A stretch of 64,000 nucleotides of DNA from Deltaproteobacteria bacterium (lineage in GTDB: Bacteria; Desulfobacterota; BSN033; UBA1163). The notes beneath the pieces were generated by a model that did not search any database, was not told where the DNA came from, and saw nothing but the letters and a program-made list of their open reading frames with translations. Both the position numbers and the translations under genes were made by a program. Positions 50,383 to 59,857 of the stretch are shown here, one piece after another. The DNA lies in NCBI GenBank assembly GCA_016875195.1, contig VGRY01000014.1:1-64000 (forward strand), written 5' to 3'. The first letter of the stretch is position 1, and each line of letters begins with the position of its first letter.

Positions 50383-51513
50383 TCATCCATGCATGAGGAA
50401 TTTTTTCAAACTCTGTTTATCCATTCTGGAAATACCCAGTTCCTTAGTCCCTCTGCCGGTTTTCCAGTAATCGGTTCGGTTTATGACTGAAGATAGTTGT
50501 ATAACGGCATCGTGAGTCGGAGTAGGGATGCCAAGGAGGTGGCCCAGAGTGGAGAGAAGAACCATTCCATAGGGGACATCTTCGGTGATAAAGCGGTCTT
50601 TAAGATGTTCAGGACCTTTCATCTTGATCCCAGCATAGATTCCATCCTTTCCAAATGCAGCATCCATGCTCGTATTGAGGATTCGGTAGCGGCACTCTTC
50701 TTCGGTTTCACCGAGGCTATAATTTTTAAATTCAAGATTGTCCCAATGGTGTAGTTTGTAACCCATGGCCTTGCATAAGGAGATCCTTTCCCCGTTGAGA
50801 GATTCAAAAGCCCGAGCAACAGAAGGGGTCATTCCCTCTGCATAGAGGTAGAATTCGCCCTTTGAATGCTCGATCCGGGTGGCGCTCAATAAAGTTGCGA
50901 CAGGATGGACAATGGGGTTGGGATTATTGATGGCGGCTTCGAGGACATCTTTGGCCGGCGTGATGGTAGGGTAAAACTGCTTTAATTTAGAGATAACCTT
51001 ATCTGTCTTTCTGGCAGGAAAGACACCCGTGGGAAGCACTACAGCATGGATCAGCACAGAGACATGGCCTGAACCTTTAAGCCGGGCTCCGTAGGGTAGG
51101 GTGCAGCTTTCAGCAAAAGCGACTTCCTTCTTGATTTTTTTCTGTTTGAAAATCTTGACAAATTCAAGACTCCCCCCTGACCCAGGCATCAAGACGATGA
51201 TCTGACCATCCTGAACAAAAGGAGCGCAGCATTCAGCCATGGCCTTATGGCCGAAAGCAGGAGTGATCACAAAGAGAACTTCCGCATTTTTGATAGCCTG
51301 CTGTATATCGGTGGTAGCGAGATTCAACTTGGCTGTTCCATCAATGGAGACCCCATCAATTCGGATCTCCTTTGTCCGAAGGACTCTTTCAAAGGATTCT
51401 GCAAACTGAGGAAGTTCAAAAAAGTTAACTTTATATCCATTCAACGCGAGGTTTGCCGCTACCGCGTGTCCTCCGTTGCCTCCACCCAATACAGCCACAA
51501 GATCCTTTTCCAT
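50383..51513 (-). CDS. NAD(P)-dependent octopine/opine dehydrogenase-family protein
   Basis: A 376-residue protein. The Rossmann motif VLGGGNGGHAVAANLALNG (residues 8-26) leads a GPD-like N-terminal domain (LFVITPAFGHKAMAECCAPFV), and the C-terminal helical domain has NPNPIVHPVATLLSATRIE and PTPTHDAVIQLSS, as in octopine/nopaline dehydrogenases. These enzymes condense an amino acid and a 2-oxo acid with NAD(P)H; the substrates here are unknown. It is a single gene on the minus strand; its start codon is at 51513 with GGAGGGTGAATCC. Confidence 0.85.
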   Translation of the reverse strand: MEKDLVAVLGGGNGGHAVAANLALNGYKVNFFELPQFAESFERVLRTKEIRIDGVSIDGTAKLNLATTDIQQAIKNAEVLFVITPAFGHKAMAECCAPFVQDGQIIVLMPGSGGSLEFVKIFKQKKIKKEVAFAESCTLPYGARLKGSGHVSVLIHAVVLPTGVFPARKTDKVISKLKQFYPTITPAKDVLEAAINNPNPIVHPVATLLSATRIEHSKGEFYLYAEGMTPSVARAFESLNGERISLCKAMGYKLHHWDNLEFKNYSLGETEEECRYRILNTSMDAAFGKDGIYAGIKMKGPEHLKDRFITEDVPYGMVLLSTLGHLLGIPTPTHDAVIQLSSVINRTDYWKTGRGTKELGISRMDKQSLKKFLMHG

Positions 51514-51659
51514 GGATTCACCCTCCAGCCCTCAATTTAAAAGTCATGATCCTTAACTGCTCATTAAATTACCCCATTTTTTTCAGAATGACAAGAGTTG
51601 AAAATCGTCCCCTTTGGCTTTATTATAAAGAAGTGGTTCATCAGGGAATTGAGTGGGTA

Positions 51660-51784
51660 GTCTCCCCTTAGGTTAAGGGGAGGTGGGGAGGGGTTACTCT
51701 TCGCCGTTACTTGAATGCCGGGTCATTCTGAACTGAAGGAATTTCATAACTCCCCCTTCCCCCTCTTATCTTAAGAGGGGGAAA
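51660..51784. repeat. two C/G-rich palindromes in the 51514-51842 gap
   Basis: CTCCCCTTAGGTTAAGGGGAG (51662-51682) and CCCCCTCTTATCTTAAGAGGGG (51759-51780) with related flanks (GAGGGGTTA, TAACTCCCCC). They resemble the interior of the MITE-like elements, perhaps as two inverted halves. The rest of this 329-base gap shows no gene. Confidence 0.6.
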
Positions 51785-51842
51785 ACATCCATATGAAAGC
51801 CGGAAGAACCTAAAAGTATACAATGTTTGAGGGAGGTGACTC

Positions 51843-52463
51843 ATGAGAGCAGAACGATGGGTGATACTGGGTTCGATACTGTTGATTCTCGGGACAGCCG
51901 GCCTGACCCAAGCTCAAGAAGGTGCTATCACCGATAAATCTCAGGTTGCTTTTCAAAAAGACGCCACAGGATATACTTATTTGGGACCGGGTGTAGATCT
52001 GAAAAGTTATGATACGATCGTGATCGGCAGTTTCAGCACGACAGGGCTTCCGGACATCGGGCCGGGGAAATTGGAAGAATATAGGGAAACCTATCGGGTC
52101 CAACTCAGAACGAAATTAGCTGCGGCTGGAATATTTAAAGAAGTGACGGATGATCAGTCGAAAGCCTCCGGTCCCAATACACTGGTCATCTGGGGAGATA
52201 TCCTGGCGATGCATCCTGGTTCTGCGGCAGCAAGATTCTGGGTCGGGATGGGCGCAGGTAAGGCAGTGGTAGAGATCAAAACCTATGTGAGCACTCCCGA
52301 TGAAAAGAAGATTTTATTGGGGCATCATCTCCGGCCAACCAGTGGAGCCCGTGGCGGGGGGCTGGGTGCGAGAGAAGGATATGGTTTTCTCAGTCAGGGG
52401 GTAGATCGAATTTCTACCTTCTGCGTAGAATATATTAAGAGAGTGTATCAGACAGGAAGATAG
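51843..52463 (+). CDS. exported DUF4410-family protein
   Basis: A 206-residue protein with a signal peptide (ILGSILLILGTAGLTQAQ). The conserved block LVIWGDILAMHPGSAAARFWVGMGAGKAVV... is the DUF4410 signature (Gly-Ser-Ala-Ala-Ala-Arg...Gly-x-Gly-Ala-Gly-Lys). A likely periplasmic or outer-membrane associated protein of unknown role. It forms a pair with the following gene, 30 bases downstream, which seems a diverged relative. Start after GGGAGGTGACTC. Confidence 0.78.
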   Translation: MRAERWVILGSILLILGTAGLTQAQEGAITDKSQVAFQKDATGYTYLGPGVDLKSYDTIVIGSFSTTGLPDIGPGKLEEYRETYRVQLRTKLAAAGIFKEVTDDQSKASGPNTLVIWGDILAMHPGSAAARFWVGMGAGKAVVEIKTYVSTPDEKKILLGHHLRPTSGARGGGLGAREGYGFLSQGVDRISTFCVEYIKRVYQTGR

Positions 52464-52493
52464 GGGGAATACGTCGAAGAAAGGAGGAATACA

Positions 52494-53042
52494 ATGAAGT
52501 ACGATCGAATCATCACCATCATACTTGTTCTGGGATTAGTGGTTGGAGTCAGTGGGTGGACTGGTGCTCAGGAGGCGAATTTAAGGGATTATCATGTCTT
52601 GGTTGTGAAGGATCTTGAGGTTCCTCCTGGTTCTCCGGCACCGGAGTCGGCAGGAATGCAGATGGCTGAAAAGGCGATCTATCAACTTAAGAGATACTCG
52701 GAGAAGTATAAACTGTTTGATACGATCGTCAAAGAGGGAGGCAAAGGAACTGCTGGCATTCCCTCTGGACAGAAAACCCTCATTCTGAAAGGAGAGGTCA
52801 AAGAGTATTCGAAGGCAACCGTTGGACGACGGATCGGACGCTCTTTTATTCCGGGAGGCGAATACACAGGCACCTCTGCCTTTGCAGCCAACTACCAGTT
52901 CGTTGACAGAGAGACCGGAAAAGTAGTTTATGAAACCAACCTGAGGACAACCTCAACCGGCTCTGAGGATACCGTGGAGTATGCCATGGACCGTAATGGT
53001 GAAGCCCTGGCTAAGACCATCCTGAAATTGAAGGGGAAATAA
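52494..53042 (+). CDS. exported DUF4410-like protein, second of pair
   Basis: A 182-residue protein with a signal peptide (ITIILVLGLVVGVSGWTGAQ). The mature part starts NLRDYHVLVVKDLEVPPGS and carries LILKGEVKEYSKATVGRRIG and FVDRETGKVVYETNLRTTSTG, resembling the first gene's fold with a weaker signature. Probably a paralog with linked function. A strong AAAGGAGGAATACA site. It is followed by a repeat and a two-way terminator. Confidence 0.68.
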   Translation: MKYDRIITIILVLGLVVGVSGWTGAQEANLRDYHVLVVKDLEVPPGSPAPESAGMQMAEKAIYQLKRYSEKYKLFDTIVKEGGKGTAGIPSGQKTLILKGEVKEYSKATVGRRIGRSFIPGGEYTGTSAFAANYQFVDRETGKVVYETNLRTTSTGSEDTVEYAMDRNGEALAKTILKLKGK

Positions 53043-53093
53043 ACCGGTCTGAAAAATCTATTAAATAGAATCTGCCTATAAAATCTCCCAGTG

Positions 53094-53176
53094 TGTCATG
53101 CCGGACTAGATCCGGCATCCAGTCCTGTCCTTCATGGGATGGAAAAGAATGGATTCCGGCCTTCGCCGGAATGACG
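53094..53176. repeat. palindromic repeat, GTGTCATGCCGG type
   Basis: GTCATGCCGGACTAGATCCG and TCCGGCCTTCGCCGGAATGAC ends are partly complementary, with CATCCAGTCC / GGATTCC inside. Related to the element at 19087-19220. Confidence 0.65.
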
Positions 53177-53213
53177 TTTTTTATAAAGGGTGCATTTAAG
53201 GATAGACATTAAT

Positions 53214-53253
53214 AAAAAAGCCCCCATTCCTTATCAAGGGATGGGGGCTTTTT
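53214..53253. terminator. bidirectional rho-independent terminator
   Basis: AAAAAGCCCCCATTCC pairs with GGGATGGGGGCTTTTT; A and T runs on the two sides let it work on both strands. It lies between the convergent DUF4410-like and pilY1 genes. Confidence 0.9.
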
Positions 53254-53269
53254 AGGTTTTGACAGGTTT

Positions 53270-56200
53270 TTATTTTGTGACCGTTTTCCAGTTGATGGGA
53301 ATGATGCTTTTGATCTTTTTCATGGGCGGCTGATAGACGCCTCCTCCGACTCCTGCATAGGCTACAGAACGATTTGCAATAAAAGTGATGATCACTCCGG
53401 ATGGGATCGAGGGCCCAATCTCCTTGGATCGGTCTTCTTTCTGGATGGAAACCCCGTTTGTATCATTGAGCAGATCCAGATTAAACACCGCCTCCCCAGT
53501 TTTATAATTTAGCGCATAGAGCCTTCCTTTTCCTTCGCTAAGGAAGCAGGGGTCTCCAGGATCACCGAATTCCGGTGTGAATGTGGTGTAATAGATCACT
53601 CCATAGAAGAGGACGGAATTGGAGAGGACTTTTTCACCAGCATTCTGATCCAGCTTGATATACCAGCCATTTTTCGTACTTAATGCATTCATGATGGTTG
53701 TCTTTTGGGTTGAAGTCGTTCCTGGATCCTGAAGTAAGTCGTCTGTCACATCCAGTAGATCGTTTTCCGTTAAAGTGGTTGAGGGGTTTTTATCCTTGAT
53801 TGCATAGATCCTGTTTACGACAGTCGTTTCTTTTGGCGCTTCCCGGTTGCCTGTCCCGAAGAAGAGCATCTCGTAGTTGCCTCTTTCAAGAGAGACGTCC
53901 GGGGGATAGAATATCTTCCTTTTGTTGGATAATCCGGGATTCGAATCGAAGATGATCTTTGCTGTCCAGTTGGCCGGATTGGAATCTCCGATATTGAATC
54001 GCCACATCTGGCCGCCCATATCGCCTACATAGAACCGGTCAATATAGCCATCTCCGTTCGTATCCACTCTTGCGATATCGCTTGGGATGGAGTATTGCAT
54101 ATTCGTATTCTGGGCACGGGAGTAACCCCATATCAATCCGCCAGTTAGGATGTCGATGACATAGACTGCCCGTCCCTTGGTATCGTTGGCAGCGACCGGG
54201 ATATTGTCCTGATTTGTATCATACCCTCCTCCGATGAATGCCACCCACTTTTCTCCGGCTCCATATTTGATCTTCCCCAATTGCGGTGTGGACCAGGTCT
54301 GGCCTAATTCTCCGAATCCCGCGGTTGAAGGGCTGATCTCCCAGAGGAGTTTAGGGGCATCCGGATCTTTGACGTCGAGAGCATAATACCGGTCTCCTCC
54401 TCTGCGAAGACCAAAGATGAGGATGGCTTTTTCAAGCGTTCCATCACTCTTTCTTTCCAAATAGATCCTCGGTGCTCCATCGACCATGAACTGAATGGCT
54501 TCACCGGTTAAATTTTTCAGATTGGGTAAAACGGTAGGAGGGATGAATGCCCACAGTTCCTCTCCGGTTGTATTATCAAAGGCATGAAGCAACCCATCAT
54601 TGCTTCCGGCGAAGACGATGGATTGTGATCCTGAGGTTGTACCATAGTGAATAACCACGGGTCTCGAATGGATGAACGATCCTAAAATCCACTCTCTTTT
54701 TTCAGAGGTGTCTCCATTCGCATTCTCGTCATAGGCATCAAGTCCATGGATGAACTTAATGACATTATCTCTTCCGGTTGTATCACCGGATGAGAGACCA
54801 AGAAGGGTAGGGGTAATAGTGTTGTTGGAAAGACTGAAGGCATTGGAGGAATCGGAAAGAGTAGTGTTGCCTCCGAGATAAGTATAGATATTTCTCGCCC
54901 CGGACCTGCTTTTGAGGATCTCACCCACACCTCCTTTTTCGACGTCATCCCCATCCTCTATGCCACTCCAATAGGATTTTGCACTTATCTTGATATTGTT
55001 ATTGGAGGGGTCTATTGCAAGACAACCTCTGGCATCGAGGACATCTCCGATATTGACCGGAGTACTTGAATTACAGTCTGTAGTGGTTTCCGTAGCGATG
55101 CCATATTTCTTAATATTCCCTTTCCAGAAACTGTTTGGGGTCGGTTTAAACATGGCGAGGTACATCTGGTTTCCCGACCTGAAATTCTCCATCTGGCTGA
55201 TTGGTACCACGGGCGCCACGTAAGATGTGCTTTCCTTTAAAACCTCAGCGATGAAGGTCTGAAACGCAATGTTGAAACTCTGCGAACTCCACACATAAAA
55301 ATATTTTCCGCCTCCTGCCCTTGCAGTATTTTCAAGGGTTTGATGTGTTATGCTGAATCCGATTGTGTAAGTCTTGATGTTCTGACCGGAAGAGGACTGC
55401 CCATTGCTTAAATCGAGCCCATAGAGGTTTCTTGCCACCTCCTCCAGACTTCCTGTGTCCTTTGTCTGGTCTCCGTCCGAGATGATGAGGACGTAATTTT
55501 TCTGGCAGTAATATTGAATAGGACTATTAAATCCGTTCAGGCCTGTTCGAAAGTAACCCTCTGTCATACTCAATGTTTCTGCCAGTGGGGACCAGGTCTC
55601 ATTTTTCATACCTGAAAGGTTCTGGAAAAGGGCGGTCTTGCCATTCTTATTTTCATCTACAAATCCGAGAACCCTTCCTCCTTCGGCATCTTCATTGCCA
55701 GCAGAATTAATAACATACTCTTTCTCTTCTAAGCTGCTATTATATTTGACGGTCTTGCCGGTTGTGTCATTATTAAACGTCATTACCGCAAAACGAACTC
55801 CGCCTGTGGTATTGATGTAACTGTGGATGATCCCAGTGGCCAGGCCGAATCTGGGTCGGCTTCCACCCGGACCCCCGCTGAGCTGAAGAAAATTTCTGAA
55901 ATTTCCAGTTTGAAAGTCTTTTTTTGTGATTCCACAACCTGGGCCTGAATTGGAGTAATTGATCGCTTCACCAAATATCCCAAGGTAATTTTCTCTGAGG
56001 TCCACACATGTGATGGTATTTACATCATTAGCCCATAACACCCATTTGCTACCTGATTTGGTATAAACAGCATTGTTTGGATATACGGTAGCCGGCGCAT
56101 AGGCACTATAATCAATAGCCGGATCATAGATTTGACCTGAACTGACTTCATCCATACTGGCGGAGTTGTCGAGGATGATTAATACATTCGGAGGGATATT

Positions 56201-56311
56201 TGCGCCCGTGACGACATACAGGTCGGTGTCTAATCCGTAGCTGACCGTAGCGGTCATCAGAAGTATTAGGGTAGTTAACAAACTTGTTTTTATCGGATGG
56301 TTTTTTTTCAT
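53270..56311 (-). CDS. pilY1: PilY1/PilC-like type IV pilus tip-associated protein
   Basis: A 1013-residue exported protein. After the signal peptide (LLTTLILLMTATVSYG) a von Willebrand A-like domain begins with the metal site VLIILDNSASMDEV and extends to about 370. The C-terminal half is the PilY1 beta-propeller: IVFAGSNDGLLHAFDNTTGEELWAFIPP, YALDVKDP, and DTNGDGYIDRFYVGDMGGQM, the calcium-binding loop conserved in PilY1. It primes pilus assembly and takes part in adhesion and surface sensing. It is last in the pilV-pilW-pilX-pilY1 order and begins 3 bases after the pilX-like gene. Confidence 0.93.
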   Translation of the reverse strand: MKKNHPIKTSLLTTLILLMTATVSYGLDTDLYVVTGANIPPNVLIILDNSASMDEVSSGQIYDPAIDYSAYAPATVYPNNAVYTKSGSKWVLWANDVNTITCVDLRENYLGIFGEAINYSNSGPGCGITKKDFQTGNFRNFLQLSGGPGGSRPRFGLATGIIHSYINTTGGVRFAVMTFNNDTTGKTVKYNSSLEEKEYVINSAGNEDAEGGRVLGFVDENKNGKTALFQNLSGMKNETWSPLAETLSMTEGYFRTGLNGFNSPIQYYCQKNYVLIISDGDQTKDTGSLEEVARNLYGLDLSNGQSSSGQNIKTYTIGFSITHQTLENTARAGGGKYFYVWSSQSFNIAFQTFIAEVLKESTSYVAPVVPISQMENFRSGNQMYLAMFKPTPNSFWKGNIKKYGIATETTTDCNSSTPVNIGDVLDARGCLAIDPSNNNIKISAKSYWSGIEDGDDVEKGGVGEILKSRSGARNIYTYLGGNTTLSDSSNAFSLSNNTITPTLLGLSSGDTTGRDNVIKFIHGLDAYDENANGDTSEKREWILGSFIHSRPVVIHYGTTSGSQSIVFAGSNDGLLHAFDNTTGEELWAFIPPTVLPNLKNLTGEAIQFMVDGAPRIYLERKSDGTLEKAILIFGLRRGGDRYYALDVKDPDAPKLLWEISPSTAGFGELGQTWSTPQLGKIKYGAGEKWVAFIGGGYDTNQDNIPVAANDTKGRAVYVIDILTGGLIWGYSRAQNTNMQYSIPSDIARVDTNGDGYIDRFYVGDMGGQMWRFNIGDSNPANWTAKIIFDSNPGLSNKRKIFYPPDVSLERGNYEMLFFGTGNREAPKETTVVNRIYAIKDKNPSTTLTENDLLDVTDDLLQDPGTTSTQKTTIMNALSTKNGWYIKLDQNAGEKVLSNSVLFYGVIYYTTFTPEFGDPGDPCFLSEGKGRLYALNYKTGEAVFNLDLLNDTNGVSIQKEDRSKEIGPSIPSGVIITFIANRSVAYAGVGGGVYQPPMKKIKSIIPINWKTVTK

Positions 56312-56314
56312 CTC

Positions 56315-56809
56315 TTAATTCCCTCCTTGCAGGGTTGGGACGATCCTAACTACCTTCTGCTGGATGGTAGTAGTCGACCTATTGGTACCCGTATCAACTT
56401 GGTCCTGGCCTGTTGATTCCATCAGAAAATGTTTAAATTCATAATTTCCTGTAGCGCTGAATCCGAGACCTCTCGGTGATCCATGCTGAACCGTATCGTA
56501 GGTGATCGTCATCTTGGCATTGGTGGGATTTGGATTATTAGGGTCGGTATAAGGATTGTATTTGTTGTTGACATATTTCGTTGCATCACCTTGGTCAAAA
56601 TTATCAACATTGGCAACCACGATCTGAATCCCGCTATCGGCAGAATAAAAAGCATCTGTAGAACCCCGTTTGTGGCCGGAGATGATGATTTCAAAGATAG
56701 AGGTGAAAGAGCCAGCGATCCCAATCAATGTCAGCACAACCATCATGATGAGGGCGACGACCAGGACAGCGCCGGATTCCTTTTTTAATAAATTGGTCTT
56801 CTTTGTCAT
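56315..56809 (-). CDS. pilX: PilX-like minor pilin
   Basis: 164 residues from MTKKTNLLKKESG at 56809 (AAAGGAGTTTTAAAA site). A prepilin-like start with a short basic leader and hydrophobic helix (SGAVLVVALIMMVVLTLIGIAGSF), then SADSGIQIVVANVDNF, typical of PilX N-terminal domain proteins ('AeaGi' region). The C-terminal domain is polar and rich in Asn/Thr. It would enter the initiating minor pilin complex at the pilus tip. Between pilW and pilY1. Confidence 0.85.
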   Translation of the reverse strand: MTKKTNLLKKESGAVLVVALIMMVVLTLIGIAGSFTSIFEIIISGHKRGSTDAFYSADSGIQIVVANVDNFDQGDATKYVNNKYNPYTDPNNPNPTNAKMTITYDTVQHGSPRGLGFSATGNYEFKHFLMESTGQDQVDTGTNRSTTTIQQKVVRIVPTLQGGN

Positions 56810-56832
56810 TTTTAAAACTCCTTTTCGATTCA

Positions 56833-57474
56833 TCATCTCATGCATAAGTTTCTTAGGGTTACCGCTGTTTCCAAGGTTCTCGGCGACATCATCTTCTGGT
56901 CTTCCGGTGCCAACTGCTGAGGTCTTGCAGTTAAGCGGGCCTTAATGGCAACTACCCTTAAACCAGCGGTTGCTCCTGCCTGAACCCATCCGCCTTCCAT
57001 GGCAAAGTCATCATTTGTATCTACGCCATAAGTGAAATTTAACTCTTCCACATTCTCCAGAAGGATTTCCTCAGCTCCAGCCACGCTTGATCCGTCATCT
57101 TTGATGGTGGTCAACTGCCGTTTCAGCGACCCCTCGTGTCTCCGGTAACGGATCGAATATTGGGTGGTGTTGTCAAATTCATAATCGATGGTGATTTGAT
57201 CCGTTCCAGCAATCAGGGGAGTGACGATGTCCATCTTCGAATCAGGGCTGTCACTATCGAATCCAGTCATCCTGAGATCGCGTAATAGGATCTCCATGGC
57301 CGACCGAATCGTCTGCTGGGTTTCGACAACACGCTCCTGAACAGTGTGGGCTCGGCTTTGTGCGATAAAGAGGCGATACGTTCCAGCAATGACCAATGAA
57401 AAGATGACCAGTGCCACCAGAAGTTCAATGAGTGTGATTCCATTTTCTTTCTTTATTATTTTAATCATTTTCAT
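56833..57474 (-). CDS. pilW: PilW-like minor pilin
   Basis: About 213 residues from ATG 57474 or 57468 (GGGATGGGGAAGGA precedes). The prepilin cleavage motif is KKENG-ITLIELLVALVIFSLVIAG with Glu5 after the cleavage. The middle has MEILLRDLRMTGFD, a PilW hallmark, and IRYRRHEGSLKRQL. It is a minor pilin of the type IV pilus initiation complex. It ends 23 bases before the pilX-like gene and starts 17 bases after the pilV-like gene. Confidence 0.9.
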   Translation of the reverse strand: MKMIKIIKKENGITLIELLVALVIFSLVIAGTYRLFIAQSRAHTVQERVVETQQTIRSAMEILLRDLRMTGFDSDSPDSKMDIVTPLIAGTDQITIDYEFDNTTQYSIRYRRHEGSLKRQLTTIKDDGSSVAGAEEILLENVEELNFTYGVDTNDDFAMEGGWVQAGATAGLRVVAIKARLTARPQQLAPEDQKMMSPRTLETAVTLRNLCMR

Positions 57475-57491
57475 TCCTTCCCCATCCCCTT

Positions 57492-57869
57492 TCATCTGGA
57501 TAGCGCTGAAAAGAACCGCAACGAGTGAGAGGCTGTCTCTGTCCAGCGAATGTTAATTTCAATCTCTTTAATATCGGCATTTGTGGGATTCAGTCTTACG
57601 ACCCAGGTCCGTTGATATTGGATTCCAGGTCTGCTTTCCGGCGCGTCACTTGCTTGATTCAAAGGAATGCTGTCCCATGGTATTGCCCTTAATTCTTCTA
57701 ATTTGTCCTGAGCGAGTGTTGCGGCCTCTGTTAATCGTCCACCAACGGAGTTGTTTTTTGTTGTGGTTGTCATTAAACCAGCTAAAGCGAGCAATGATAT
57801 AGCTAAAATGACAAGGGAAACAAGAACCTCTATAAGAGTAAAACCTTTTGATTTTAAAGAGTTTTTCAT
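57492..57869 (-). CDS. pilV: PilV-like minor pilin
   Basis: 125 residues from MKNSLKSKGFTLIEVLVS at 57869 (AAAGGAGATATATCT site). The prepilin peptidase site is KSKG-FTLIEVLVSLVILAISLLALAGL, with Glu5 after the cleavage. The rest has TEAATLAQDKLEELRAIPWDS and a C-terminal WVVRLN...IEINIRWTE, as in PilV/type IV pilus modification proteins. It is first of the four-gene pilus unit. A FimT/GspH-type gene often found here is not visible. Confidence 0.9.
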   Translation of the reverse strand: MKNSLKSKGFTLIEVLVSLVILAISLLALAGLMTTTTKNNSVGGRLTEAATLAQDKLEELRAIPWDSIPLNQASDAPESRPGIQYQRTWVVRLNPTNADIKEIEINIRWTETASHSLRFFSALSR

Positions 57870-58464
57870 AGATATATCTCCTTTGAAATGGGTAAAATGC
57901 AAAACGCATACCAATTCAATTGGACGGGCAGAGTATAAGGGAACAGAGCTTATAAACAGAAAAATCTTTTATTTTTGGTGGCTTATGGTTTTGCGAGCAG
58001 ATGGCTAAAAGTTTTTCATTCTTAATTAAGGCGAAATGATTTTGAAAAAAATTTTTAATTTCTGACAAAATGTCTAAATCTTTTTGAGCTCCTTGAATTT
58101 CAGCAAGATTTATTACATAATTTATACCAATAATACGGATATCAGGTAGCTTAGTGCTTCGATTCGCAAATACGGTCACGTATTCTTAAAGCTGAAAAGC
58201 AAAGCAAATGCTCACTCAGCACTAAGTCCTGAGTAGATAAATTCGTTACCGAATTTATGAATCGATGGACTTAGGATATTAGGTTGCATGACACCGGGAA
58301 TTCAGGGTTTCAGTTAAATTTCCCATTCCCTCCCTCCAGCTAATCTACATGATTTGATCATTGCTTTCCTCAAAGTCGTGTGAAATCGTGTAAGTTGTTA
58401 GTTTGGTAAATAAAAAATGAGAACAACTCTATTCAGTTAGAAAGGAACTATTTAAAGGTAAGAA
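57870..58464. other. intergenic region with a nested hairpin at 58222-58274
   Basis: 595 AT-rich bases before the helicase gene. An 87-codon minus-strand frame (57916-58179) has no ribosome site and no recognisable family, so it is not called. A nested hairpin is clear: CTAAGTCC (58222-58229) pairs with GGACTTAG (58267-58274) around an inner perfect stem ATAAATTCG-TTAC-CGAATTTAT (58237-58258). Its role is unknown. Confidence 0.5.
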
Positions 58465-59721
58465 ATGAAGTTTTCAGAATTAGATTTAAATCTGGATATT
58501 GTAAAGGCACTCGATGAGATGGGCTACCAGGATTTAACGCCCATTCAGGAGAAGACGTTCTCGCATATCATCAATGGCGGGGATCTTTTAGCGCGGGCGG
58601 AAACTGGTTCGGGTAAAACAGCGGCCTGCGGTATTCCGCTGGTTCAAATGATCGATCCTTCTCTCAATGCGATTCAGGTCCTCATTTTGGTTCCTACCCG
58701 TGAACTGGCTCTCCAATATGTAGACGAGGTCAATAACATCGCGAGACATACAGGCGTTATCCCCTTTGCGATCTTTGGCGGGATCCCGATGGAGATTCAG
58801 AAAGCCAAGTTAAAAGACAAGGTCCATCTCCTCGTTGCAACTCCAGGACGGTTGATCGATTTTCTATATAACACCTCCTTGATCAACCTCTCTTCTGTGC
58901 GTACGCTGGTTTTGGATGAAGCGGATGAGATGCTGAAGATGGGCTTTATTGAGGATATTGACTTTATTATGTCCAGCCTGATTCACGAACATCAGACTCT
59001 GTTCTTTGCGGCGACGATGCCCCTGGAGATCGAAAAGTTAATCCGTCTATATCTGAAGGATCCTGTTCGAGTGGAGTTGAATAAAGAGCAGATATCTCCG
59101 CAAACCCTTGCCCACCATTTTCAATATACGGAGCGACGTAATCGGTTCAATGCCCTGACCCAATACTTGAAAAAGGAAAATATTTCCCAGGCGATCATCT
59201 TTTGTAATTCACGGCACCACGGTGAAAAGTTGACCAAGGAGTTGGAAAAGAATTTCAAATCGATCAGGTATATCCATGGGGGGCTGGAGCAGTCGAAGCG
59301 AACTACCATCTTTGAACGATTTCGTCAGAAAAAGATTGACTACCTGGTGGCCACTGATCTTGCGGGACGGGGACTCGACTTCAGCCATGTGAGCCATGTG
59401 ATCAATTACGACTATCCTTATGGTGTGGAGTCCTATACCCACAGGACAGGAAGAACTGGAAGAATGGGACGGTCAGGCATTGCAATGACCTTTGTGACCG
59501 ATCAGGAACTGGGGGTCCTGAACTCCTTATTGAAAACGAATCATATCGATCCTGTTTGGCACGGCGATATTCCCAATCTGCGAGCGGCCCATAAATCCTA
59601 TGGTAAACGGAATGGAAATAAATTTTTTCCGAAGCGGTCCAGGCCGATCCCAAAAGCCAAACCCTATCACATTCCAGAAAGTGGTCCCACTCCTCTCTCA
59701 TATGCAAAATCCGATTTATAA
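58465..59721 (+). CDS. DEAD-box ATP-dependent RNA helicase
   Basis: A 418-residue helicase core: Q-motif (LTPIQEKTFSHI), motif I AETGSGKTAA, Ia PTRELALQ, TPGRLID, motif II VLDEADEM, motif III variant FFAATM (Ala replaces the usual Ser), YIHGGLEQSKR, motif V DLAGRGLDF, motif VI HRTGRTGRMG. A short basic tail (GKRNGNKFFPKRSRPIPKAK) may bind RNA. It unwinds RNA in ribosome assembly or mRNA decay. It is followed by a hairpin repeat and then typA. Confidence 0.93.
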   Translation: MKFSELDLNLDIVKALDEMGYQDLTPIQEKTFSHIINGGDLLARAETGSGKTAACGIPLVQMIDPSLNAIQVLILVPTRELALQYVDEVNNIARHTGVIPFAIFGGIPMEIQKAKLKDKVHLLVATPGRLIDFLYNTSLINLSSVRTLVLDEADEMLKMGFIEDIDFIMSSLIHEHQTLFFAATMPLEIEKLIRLYLKDPVRVELNKEQISPQTLAHHFQYTERRNRFNALTQYLKKENISQAIIFCNSRHHGEKLTKELEKNFKSIRYIHGGLEQSKRTTIFERFRQKKIDYLVATDLAGRGLDFSHVSHVINYDYPYGVESYTHRTGRTGRMGRSGIAMTFVTDQELGVLNSLLKTNHIDPVWHGDIPNLRAAHKSYGKRNGNKFFPKRSRPIPKAKPYHIPESGPTPLSYAKSDL

Positions 59722-59724
59722 AGT

Positions 59725-59806
59725 TGTCATTGCGAATGAAATGAAGCAATCTCATAAGGAAGCGGAAATAAAGAGATTGCCACGTCGCTTCGCTCCTCGC
59801 AATGAC
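59725..59806. repeat. hairpin repeat GTCATTGCGA...TCGCAATGAC
   Basis: GTCATTGCGAATGAAATGAA pairs with the end GCTTCGCTCCTCGCAATGAC, with AGCAATCTC/GAGATTGC inside. A type common in intergenic DNA of many bacteria. It follows the helicase stop by 4 bases. Confidence 0.8.
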
Positions 59807-59857
59807 TGCTTTCTGGAATGACTCACTATAATTTGAAATTTGGGCCATAGTAAACCC

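Noticed and set aside
57916-58179. 87-codon minus-strand frame before pilV
   Set aside because: No ribosome site, no known family, AT-rich low-complexity translation; and it is not a prepilin.
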